A DNA stretch of 23,022 nucleotides. Source: Desulfobacter curvatus DSM 3379 (GTDB taxonomy: Bacteria; Desulfobacterota; Desulfobacteria; Desulfobacterales; Desulfobacteraceae). The notes under the pieces are model-generated. The model searched no databases and had not been told where the DNA came from. It was given only the letters and a program-made list of their open reading frames with translations. How positions within the stretch are numbered: position 1 is the first letter of the stretch; the number at the start of each line of letters is the position of its first letter. Shown here one piece after another: positions 16,349 through 23,022 of the stretch. The stretch covers positions 1-23,022 of the forward strand of contig NZ_KB893115.1 of the NCBI RefSeq assembly GCF_000373985.1. Direction: 5' to 3'. The position numbers were made by a program, and so were the translations under genes.

Positions 16349-17402
16349 GAAAAAAAAGAATAATGGTCTGATGCTTTTAATCGGGCTTTTGATCACAGCC
16401 GTCGTGCTTGCCGCGGGCCTTGCCTGGGTGGATGGCGTCACTGCGGCAAAGCTGCCTAAACGTCTGCTGTTGCCGCTTTCCCGGATGCTGGCCTTTGTCT
16501 GCATCGGTCTTGTGGTGGCCCAGGCCATTGATGACACGGGCTGGACCAGTAAATTGGGGGCTCTGGCCGCACCGGTATTCCGGTTTGCCAACTTAGGCAC
16601 CCGGTGTTCTGCCGCGTTCACCGCTGCCTTTTTTTCAGGGGTGTCGGCCAATGCCATGCTCCTGGATTTTTATAAAGAAAAGCAGATCTCCCGGCGCCAG
16701 CTTTTTTTGACCAACTTCATCAATCAGTTCCCGGCTTTTTTTTTGCACCTGCCCATGACGTTTTTTATTGTGGTGCCCTTAACGCGTACGGCAGGGTTGC
16801 TCTATTTTTTTTTAACCTTTCTGGCCACCTGTGTGCGTACATTTTTGTTCGTTTTGTTCGGACGCTTTTTTGTGCCGGCCCAAAATTCTGTGCCTGTTGC
16901 AGGTGACGATGTTCAGGCCGGGGACGCCCAAGGCATTTCAAAAAAGAAAAAGCCGTTGATGCAGTCTTTAAAGGAAAAGCTTCCCGCCCGGTTTTCCCGG
17001 GTGATGGCCTTTGTGGTTCCGGTCTACACCATGGTGTACGTGCTGACCGCAGCAGGTGCATTTGATGCCATTGAAATTTTTATGACCCGGTTTGCGGTGC
17101 AAAAATTTGTCCCGGCCCAGTCTTTAAGCGTGGTGGTCTTAAGTTTCGCTTCGGAGTTCACTGCAGGATTCGCTGCGGCAGGTGCCTTGATGGATGCCGG
17201 CACCATCACCATGAAACAGACTGTGATCGCACTGCTTTTAGGCAATATCATCGCATTTCCCATCCGGGCCATCCGGCATCAACTGCCCCGGTACATGGGC
17301 ATTTTTTCACCGGGCATGGGACTTTCCATGTTACTGATGGGCCAGGGGTTCCGAATGGCAAGTATTGTTTTTGTGGGACTGGTATATTGGTTTGCCGGAT
17401 AG
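16338..17402 (+). CDS. Gate-domain (nucleoside-recognition-like) membrane protein
   Basis: A 354-residue integral membrane protein with a basic start (NPKKKKNN), a first helix at about 12-29, and further helices across the chain, interrupted by a hydrophilic basic loop at about 185-215. Stretches such as RCSAAFTAAFFSGVSANAML and FASEFTAGFAAAGALMDAG resemble the Gate/nucleoside-recognition domain of transporter-like and spore-maturation-like proteins. The start is TTG at 16338, overlapping cbiL by 11 nt; an ATG at 16371 is the alternative and would drop the basic start. Its place between cbiL and cbiD suggests a transport role in cobalamin metabolism, for example cobalt or a corrinoid, but the sequence does not identify a substrate. 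Confidence 0.7.
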   Translation: MNPKKKKNNGLMLLIGLLITAVVLAAGLAWVDGVTAAKLPKRLLLPLSRMLAFVCIGLVVAQAIDDTGWTSKLGALAAPVFRFANLGTRCSAAFTAAFFSGVSANAMLLDFYKEKQISRRQLFLTNFINQFPAFFLHLPMTFFIVVPLTRTAGLLYFFLTFLATCVRTFLFVLFGRFFVPAQNSVPVAGDDVQAGDAQGISKKKKPLMQSLKEKLPARFSRVMAFVVPVYTMVYVLTAAGAFDAIEIFMTRFAVQKFVPAQSLSVVVLSFASEFTAGFAAAGALMDAGTITMKQTVIALLLGNIIAFPIRAIRHQLPRYMGIFSPGMGLSMLLMGQGFRMASIVFVGLVYWFAG

Positions 17403-18498
17403 AGAGACGAAAAATTTACGCCAGGGATTTACCACGGGTACGGCGGCCGCGGCAGCGGTAAAAGCGGCGCTGGTGTACCTGTTTACAAAGCAGATTCCCG
17501 GATCGGTAAACATCAATCTGCTCAACGGCCAGGTACTTGAGGTTCTTGTTGATTCGGTATCTCCATACAATGGCCTTGTCCGGGCCGTGGTGGTTAAGGA
17601 TGCCGGGGATGACCCGGATATTACCCACCGGGCCAGGATCGGTGCCGTGGTAGGGCTGACAGATGAACCGGGTATGGTGCAGATATTTGGCGGTAAAGGC
17701 GTGGGGGTGGTCACCAAGCCCGGCCTTGAAGTTCCGCCAGGCGAACCTGCCATCAATCCCGGTCCCCGGAAAATGATCCGTGAATCGGCCTTACAGGTGC
17801 TCACCCAGTATCACAGCGCTGCCGGGGTGAGCGCTGAAATTTTTGTGGAAAACGGCGAAGTTCTGGCCGAAAAAACCTTGAACCGGCGGCTGGGCATAGA
17901 AGGGGGCTTGTCCATTCTGGGCACCACAGGACTTGTAAAACCCTTGTCCCACGAAGCCTATACCGCCACCATCCGGTCGGCCATGTCCGTGGCCCGGGCA
18001 TGCGGGTGTGACCATGTCGTTTTGACCACGGGAAGGCGATCTGAGCGGTTTTCCCAAAATTTTTTTACGGGTCTGTACCATTTGCACCCGGAGGCCTTTA
18101 TACAGATCGGGGACTTTTTCGGCATGTCCATGGAATGCCTGGCTGAACATAAGATCCCCAATGCCACCCTGGCCGTGTTTTTCGGCAAAGCCCTGAAAAT
18201 GGCCCAGGGGGTTGCCCATACCCATGCCGCCAAGTCGGATCTCACCATGGATTGGCTGGCGGATGTGGTCAAAAAAGAGACCGGCAATGAAACCCTGACT
18301 CGGGAGGTGTTAAACGCCAACACGGCCCGGCATGCCTTTGGAATGCTCTGGCCCGATTACCCGGATGTGCTGGAAAAAGTAGGCACTGCCATGATCCGGT
18401 CTGCCGAAAACTCTTGCCCGGCACCGTGCCGGTTCAGGGCTGTGATTTATGATTTCCAAGGGGCCATTGCCTTTGATTCCAAAAGTCGGCATTGGTAA
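17392..18498 (+). CDS. cbiD: Cobalt-precorrin-5B C1-methyltransferase CbiD
   Basis: A roughly 368-residue enzyme of the anaerobic route that methylates C1 of cobalt-precorrin-5B. The N-terminal signature LRQGFTTGTAAAAAVKAAL is diagnostic, and NPGPRKMIRE, GGLSILGTTGLVKPLSHEAY and TTGRRSERF also match. CbiD normally starts a few residues before LRQGFTTGT. The only starts in that place are TTG codons; I chose TTG 17392, giving an 11-nt overlap with the membrane protein gene, but TTG 17365 is possible. It is the last gene of the operon. No terminator hairpin is visible after its stop. Confidence 0.93.
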   Translation: MPDRETKNLRQGFTTGTAAAAAVKAALVYLFTKQIPGSVNINLLNGQVLEVLVDSVSPYNGLVRAVVVKDAGDDPDITHRARIGAVVGLTDEPGMVQIFGGKGVGVVTKPGLEVPPGEPAINPGPRKMIRESALQVLTQYHSAAGVSAEIFVENGEVLAEKTLNRRLGIEGGLSILGTTGLVKPLSHEAYTATIRSAMSVARACGCDHVVLTTGRRSERFSQNFFTGLYHLHPEAFIQIGDFFGMSMECLAEHKIPNATLAVFFGKALKMAQGVAHTHAAKSDLTMDWLADVVKKETGNETLTREVLNANTARHAFGMLWPDYPDVLEKVGTAMIRSAENSCPAPCRFRAVIYDFQGAIAFDSKSRHW

Positions 18499-18550
18499 AA
18501 TATATCTTTCTTTTTATCTTGTATGCCAAAGTAATTCCTGCTATGGAGTA

Positions 18551-18580
18551 TTAAACGTAATGCTAACTGGCTATTATAAT
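18551..18580 (+). promoter_or_regulatory. Candidate promoter for the SIR2-TIR/STAND pair
   Basis: A perfect TATAAT (18575-18580) with a weak TTAAAC -35 (18551-18556) at 18-bp spacing, in the 148-bp AT-rich gap after cbiD. No terminator separates it from the cobalamin operon, so read-through is also possible. Confidence 0.3.
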
Positions 18581-18646
18581 TGATATATTCAGGATATACC
18601 AATATCTCTAACCGTCCTTAACGTAGAATTGGAGCCAAGCATATTC

Positions 18647-20062
18647 ATGAACAGTTTCAATGAACTTCACCTAAAAACTGAAAATTCATTCATGTCGGAA
18701 TGGGATTGGGAGATCCTGATCGGCTTGATCAAAGACGAGCTGGTTGTCCCGGTTATCGGGCCGGAAATGTTAGAAGTGGAAAATGATGAGGGCCGGTTGG
18801 TTCCATATTATGATTTATGGGGCCTTGAAGCAGGAAAAGAGGCCGGAATAGAAACAGAGAAATTTGGAAATATGCCCCTGCTATATCAGGTAGCGGGCCA
18901 TATTTTAATGGACTCAAAAAGCCGTATCAGGAATATAAATCGGCTTGCAGTTCTGGTTGACTATGTTGTCCAGAGAAAAACCTGGTCAATTCCTCAGGTA
19001 TTAGAACAGATCGTGGACATTAAGTCCTTTCCGCTCATTGTCACAACTTCCATCGACCACTTTTTGGATAAATTGATGAAGAAGTCCGGCAAACCCTTTG
19101 CACGAATCATGTTTGCACCAGGTGGGGCAGGTTCTGAAATAGATCTGCCATCTAACTTTAACTTTCGACAAAACAGAGCTTTGATGCAGCTTTTCGGCGC
19201 AACCAGCCGTTGTCCCGGAACCTGTGCGGTTACTGAAGACGATCTGATTGAGTTCAGCTGGTCTTTGCTGGATCGTGAATATGGCCCTCAAAATTTTTAT
19301 GATTATCTTCAAGGCAAGACCGTGCTTTTGTTAGGATGTAATTTCCCGGATTGGCTCGGACGGTTTTTTGTCCATGCCCTGCATGCAAACCGAAAAGATG
19401 TAGATCTTTGGTATGTAAGTAAAAACGACGATATGGGACTTAGATCTTTTCTTGAACGAAAAGGGGGTAAAATTCTATCACCGTATTCCCCCGGTGTTTT
19501 TATCGCAGAATTATATGACCGATGGCTTAAAACTTTACCTGAAGTTGAAGATGTTTCTGCTGCCGCTCATTCTCCGGATTTTGAGCAGAACTTGCTTGAA
19601 CCGATGAAACCCGGTGCTGTGTTCATCAGTTATATTCGAGAGGATATGGAATCTGCCGTTAAAATTCGTAGTCAGATGGAAACAGCCGGGATTGATACAT
19701 GGATGGATTCTTCAGCACTGCAATCCGGTGACAGATGGGAAGCGGTCATAGAAGAACGAATCAGGAAAGCCTCCTTTTTTGTGCCTTTGATATCAGGTTC
19801 CCTGAATCCTGACAACTGGGGAGGGAAACGGGAACGCTTTTTTTTACGGGAATGGGAACTTGCCAGACATTCCGACTCCATGCGAATGCCGGAAGACAGG
19901 TATATCCGGCCACTCTGTCTTGATGATACAACATGCGAGGCCTCCTTTGTCCGGCCTTTCAGCAAAATTCACTGGTCATATGCGCCTGGAGGGAAATTGG
20001 ATGAAGCATTTATACAAAGTATCCGTGAGGGTATCCGCATTTTCAGGAGGGCCCGTTCATGA
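18647..20062 (+). CDS. SIR2-like/TIR fusion protein
   Basis: A 471-residue cytoplasmic protein with two domains. Residues about 18-300 look like a SIR2-like Rossmann domain: VVPVIGPEM (G38), LIVTTSIDHFLDKL (T133/T134/S135/D137), QLFGA (F183/G184) and LLLGCNFPDW (G230). In catalytic SIR2-like proteins these read TTN-D and HG; here the Asn is Ser and the His is Phe, so NAD hydrolysis by this domain is doubtful. Residues about 322-470 are a TIR domain: AVFISYIRED, IDTWMDSSALQSGDRWE, SFFVPLIS and a late FFLREWELAR. E365, next to W364, is the best candidate for the NADase Glu. I chose the ATG at 18647 (GGAG 12 nt upstream); TTG 18629 and ATG 18692 are alternatives. It overlaps the NTPase gene by 4 nt. 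Probable conflict/defence effector. Confidence 0.78.
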   Translation: MNSFNELHLKTENSFMSEWDWEILIGLIKDELVVPVIGPEMLEVENDEGRLVPYYDLWGLEAGKEAGIETEKFGNMPLLYQVAGHILMDSKSRIRNINRLAVLVDYVVQRKTWSIPQVLEQIVDIKSFPLIVTTSIDHFLDKLMKKSGKPFARIMFAPGGAGSEIDLPSNFNFRQNRALMQLFGATSRCPGTCAVTEDDLIEFSWSLLDREYGPQNFYDYLQGKTVLLLGCNFPDWLGRFFVHALHANRKDVDLWYVSKNDDMGLRSFLERKGGKILSPYSPGVFIAELYDRWLKTLPEVEDVSAAAHSPDFEQNLLEPMKPGAVFISYIREDMESAVKIRSQMETAGIDTWMDSSALQSGDRWEAVIEERIRKASFFVPLISGSLNPDNWGGKRERFFLREWELARHSDSMRMPEDRYIRPLCLDDTTCEASFVRPFSKIHWSYAPGGKLDEAFIQSIREGIRIFRRARS

Positions 20063-23022
20063 ATAATGTGAAAGAAACATCCGGGGTTTTGCAAAATAAA
20101 CAAAAAAAGATAGCAGAACGTCTTGAACACTCTCCCTGGAAGGGACTGAATTATTATTCGGAAGAAGATAAGGATCTGTTTTTTGGCCGGGATCGGGAAA
20201 TAAAAGAGTTTGTCAAATTCATCGACCGGGATGTGCTTACCATACTGTTTGCCACTTCAGGCATAGGAAAAACATCATTGCTGAGAGCCGGTGTTTTGCC
20301 GTTGCTGAGGAATTCCGGAAAATTTCCGGTTGTTGTCCGCCTGCATTATGGAGAGGGCCTCCCGTCACCAAAGGAACAGCTTATAAGCACCCTGTTAGAA
20401 GAAGCGCGAAAGTTTCAAGTGGAAGTTGAAGGCATATCTAAATTTGATGTTTCGGGTATGGGGTTGTGGGAATTTTTTCATTCCATCGAATGCTGGAGTT
20501 CAAGAAACGATTTGTTGACCCCGGTGCTTATTCTTGATCAATTTGAGGAGATTTTTACGCTTGGCCGTGGGGATGACGAATTCATTGAAGATCTGGCTGA
20601 TCTTGCAGAGAACCGTATCCCGATGACCTTACGCCAGGCTGTGGAGTCCGAAGAAAAAATTATCGACTGTGATCCCCACCTGCAAAATTATAAAATAATA
20701 CTTGCTTTAAGAGAAGACTACGTACCAAAGCTGGATCTTCTTAGGAGCAAGATGCCTTCAGTTATGAGAAATCGCTTTGCCTTGCAGGCGTTTGATCAAA
20801 GGGCGGCATTTGAAGTTATTTCCCGGGCCGGTGGAGAGTGGATAGATGATACGGTTACTGCAAAAATTGTTGAAGCGGTTGCCGGAAAAAATAACCAGGA
20901 TTTCCACGGCAAGGATAAAGTTGAGCCTGCATATCTGAGTGTCATGTGTGATGAGCTATACAGACGAATGGTTTTGCGTGATGAATCAAGTATTACAAAA
21001 GCACTGGTCTCAGAAGAAGGGGAAGATATTTTAAAGGATTTGTATGCCCGCAGCTTTGAGGGACTGGACGATAATGTCCAAACTTTTATTGAAGACCAAC
21101 TCCTTACCGAATCCGGATTCAGGGCAACCCTGCCGGTTACGGATGCCGTTCAAAAAGGTATAAAACAAAACGAACTTGATATTCTGGTTAATCGCCGTTT
21201 GTTACGCTTTGAGGACCGATTGGGAACCAGGCATGTCGAAATTTCACATGATTTGTTAACCGGCGTGGCATTGGAGAATCGCAACCTGAGAAAGGAACTG
21301 ATACAGGATGCTGAACGGGAAAATCAAGTTCTTGAGTATGAAAAAAGGCTGAAAAAATCCCGCTATATTGCCCTGGCTTCCTGTGCTGCAGTTTTGCTCC
21401 TTTTGTCAACCATACTAGTTGTTTTTAATTGCTGGTTCCTTGAACATAGAACCTGCTTTCACTCTGTTAAAAGAGTGTACGGTCAGCCCCGGGGGATCGG
21501 AGAACCGTTGTCTAAAAAAGCTGTGAGAAACCGGCAAAGGTCCTATGAGATTACCACCCAAGGAAGCAGAATTTGGTTTATAGGCCCCCGCCATCCCAAG
21601 GTAATCTCCCTGCGTGCTATCGATTCCCACTTTAATTTGACAACACAACACAATATGGGAACATATCTTTATTCATCATACGAAGCCCCTCTGGATGAAA
21701 AAACGGGGCAAATTTTTTCCGGCGGAAATCATAAGACAGCACAAAGAGATCTGTCTGAAGGAGAATTGCAGTCAGTATGCCGGTGGGAATTTTTTTCCGG
21801 GAAAAACGGCAGGCCGATTTATGAGATTGGAAAAAATGAAAACGGAGATATCGTTTGGCGAATGATATACGCCCCTTCTGATCTATATGATTGGAAAAAA
21901 CAGGTGGTTGTGCATTATGTAAATAAAAGCGGATACCCTCAAAAACAGAGGCAGGATGAAGCTGACTATGTTCAAATCTTCTATAATGACCGTGGATTGG
22001 AAGAGTTGATAGATTATCGTGATTCGAAGGGACAAAGGGTTTCAGGCAAAGATGGTGCCCAAGCTGTGGAAAACACGTATGATGCTCAAGGCAGGTTATT
22101 GAGCCATCAATCAATGTCCTGGTCTGAAAATACTCAAGAACATAAGCCCATGATAGACCGGATGGGTAATTGTGGTATGCGGTACTCTTACAACGACTCT
22201 GGTTGGCGGACAAGGGCAGAGTCATTTGGGGTAGATGGAGAACCATGCCCGGTAAAAGACGGCTTTATAGTTTGCAAACAAAATTATGATTCATGGGGGA
22301 ATCTCATTGAGGAATCATACTGGGATGAAACAGGCCAGTCACCGGTTAATTTTATGGGCAAACACAAAATAGAATGGGTCTATAAATTAGGATGTCCTAT
22401 CAAGGAGGCCTATTATGGAATTGATGGAAAATTAAAAGCGATTCAGCAAGGCTATGCTATTATTCGGTTGGAATACGACAACAAAGGGAATCCAATAGAA
22501 TGGGCGTGTTTTAATGTCCAGGACCAGCCCTGTCTTGACTTATCATCTGGTATGCACTCGATCCGCAAGGTTTTTGATAAAGAAGGCAGGGTTAAAGATG
22601 AGCGATATTTTGGAATAGACCAAGAACCACGTGAAAATAAAAACGGTAATCACGGGTATGTTTACCAATATGATAACCATGGAAAAATTGGAGAACAAAT
22701 CTACCTTGGGATTAACGGAAAGCCCAAAGAAAATAAAGACGGCTACGCCATTGTTCGAATGAAATATGACAATAACGGGAATCAAACAGAATGGGCGTGC
22801 TTTAATGCCCAGGACCAGCCCTGCCTTGACATCTCGTTTGGCAATCACTTGAACCGTAGGACTTTTGATGAAGAAGGCAGGGTTAAAGATGAGCGATACT
22901 TTGGAATAGACCAAGAACCATGTGAAAATAAAAACGGTAATCACGGGTATGTTTACCAATATGATAACCATGGAAAAATTGGAGAACAAATCAACCTTGG
23001 GATTAACGGAAAGCCCAAGGAA
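20059..23022 (+). CDS. nSTAND1-like NTPase with membrane span and YD-like repeats (3' end outside window)
   Basis: The frame runs 988 codons from the ATG at 20059 to the window edge without a stop, so the protein is incomplete here. Residues about 28-430 form a STAND-type NTPase: SPWKGLNYYSEEDKDLFFGR, Walker A A65-TSGIGKT-72, Walker B LILDQFEE (157-164) and LREDYVPKL, the nSTAND1 pattern. A basic stretch (EYEKRLKKSR) precedes one hydrophobic helix (436-459), suggesting a cytoplasmic NTPase. From about 640 to the end are roughly ten YD-like repeats of the form Y/F-[DN]-x-x-G followed by an acidic-aromatic stretch, where relatives usually carry WD40 repeats. AGGAGG at 20045-20050 lies 8 nt upstream of the ATG. 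It overlaps the TIR gene by 4 nt, so the two are probably made together. Likely sensor or regulator of the TIR effector; inference. Confidence 0.8.
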   Translation, partial: MNNVKETSGVLQNKQKKIAERLEHSPWKGLNYYSEEDKDLFFGRDREIKEFVKFIDRDVLTILFATSGIGKTSLLRAGVLPLLRNSGKFPVVVRLHYGEGLPSPKEQLISTLLEEARKFQVEVEGISKFDVSGMGLWEFFHSIECWSSRNDLLTPVLILDQFEEIFTLGRGDDEFIEDLADLAENRIPMTLRQAVESEEKIIDCDPHLQNYKIILALREDYVPKLDLLRSKMPSVMRNRFALQAFDQRAAFEVISRAGGEWIDDTVTAKIVEAVAGKNNQDFHGKDKVEPAYLSVMCDELYRRMVLRDESSITKALVSEEGEDILKDLYARSFEGLDDNVQTFIEDQLLTESGFRATLPVTDAVQKGIKQNELDILVNRRLLRFEDRLGTRHVEISHDLLTGVALENRNLRKELIQDAERENQVLEYEKRLKKSRYIALASCAAVLLLLSTILVVFNCWFLEHRTCFHSVKRVYGQPRGIGEPLSKKAVRNRQRSYEITTQGSRIWFIGPRHPKVISLRAIDSHFNLTTQHNMGTYLYSSYEAPLDEKTGQIFSGGNHKTAQRDLSEGELQSVCRWEFFSGKNGRPIYEIGKNENGDIVWRMIYAPSDLYDWKKQVVVHYVNKSGYPQKQRQDEADYVQIFYNDRGLEELIDYRDSKGQRVSGKDGAQAVENTYDAQGRLLSHQSMSWSENTQEHKPMIDRMGNCGMRYSYNDSGWRTRAESFGVDGEPCPVKDGFIVCKQNYDSWGNLIEESYWDETGQSPVNFMGKHKIEWVYKLGCPIKEAYYGIDGKLKAIQQGYAIIRLEYDNKGNPIEWACFNVQDQPCLDLSSGMHSIRKVFDKEGRVKDERYFGIDQEPRENKNGNHGYVYQYDNHGKIGEQIYLGINGKPKENKDGYAIVRMKYDNNGNQTEWACFNAQDQPCLDISFGNHLNRRTFDEEGRVKDERYFGIDQEPCENKNGNHGYVYQYDNHGKIGEQINLGINGKPKE
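22450..22740 (+). repeat. 291-bp in-frame repeat unit, copy 1
   Basis: A 97-codon unit in the NTPase gene, from the Gly codon of GYAIIRLEYD to the Asp codon of KENKD. It holds three YD-like repeats (EYDNKGNPIE, VFDKEGRVKD, QYDNHGKIGE). Compared base by base with the next unit, the first 126 bp differ at 27 positions, while the following 156 bp differ at only 5. Confidence 0.9.
22741..23022 (+). repeat. 291-bp in-frame repeat unit, copy 2 (282 bp seen)
   Basis: The next unit in the same frame, cut by the window edge 9 bp short of a full length. Its second half (22867-23022) is almost the same as 22576-22731. Further units may follow outside the window. Confidence 0.9.

Noticed and set aside
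18499..18646. Terminator after cbiD
   Set aside because: The sequence is T-rich just after the stop, but I found no stable stem before the T-rich stretch.
22543..22989. Minus-strand open frame of 148 codons with internal repeats
   Set aside because: It is the shadow of the 291-bp repeats in the NTPase gene; its repetition is explained by the + strand coding repeats, and it has no supporting start context.
22450..23022. CRISPR array
   Set aside because: The repeats are adjacent 291-bp protein-coding units in frame, with no short repeat-spacer pattern. No CRISPR-like array was seen elsewhere in the window.

Overview
The window looks like a chromosomal segment from an anaerobic sulfate-reducing Desulfobacterota (Desulfobacteraceae-like) bacterium. 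The main reasons are the anaerobic cobalamin set headed by a signal-peptide-bearing CbiK, known from Desulfovibrio; a large delta-proteobacterial-style PilY1; and a hybrid sensor kinase with two fused substrate-binding domains. The taxonomic call is inference from gene content only.

Layout, all genes on the + strand. (1) 1-3961: an out-of-frame coding trace, then a PilY1-like pilus protein. (2) 4164-8388: a DUF4126 membrane protein and a 1167-residue hybrid histidine kinase. (3) 8389-9545: a gene-poor island holding a ParE/RelE-type toxin-antitoxin pair bracketed by two families of direct repeats. (4) 9507-18498: a promoter, cobalamin riboswitch and terminator, then nine tightly packed genes: cbiK (exported), a BtuCDF-type ABC importer, cbiA, cbiC, cbiL, a gate-domain membrane protein and cbiD. 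(5) 18499-23022: a more AT-rich accessory region with a SIR2-like/TIR fusion gene overlapping by 4 nt a STAND-type NTPase gene that runs off the window end.

The cobalamin block reads as one operon. B12 binding the leader should favour the downstream terminator and shut off cobalt insertion, corrinoid uptake and corrin-ring steps together. The pathway is incomplete here: no cbiF/G/H/J/E/T, cobalamin adenosyltransferase or nucleotide-loop genes are in the window.

The best candidate for an undescribed system is the final pair. A TIR domain with an intact candidate catalytic Glu is fused to a SIR2-like domain whose Asn and His positions look substituted. It is co-translated with an nSTAND1-like ATPase that carries one membrane span and about ten YD-like repeats instead of the usual WD40 propeller. 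The two most distal repeats form 291-bp units that are about 97% identical at the DNA level over their second half, pointing to recent duplication or gene conversion in the presumed sensor region. A defence or conflict role is inferred from architecture and not shown.
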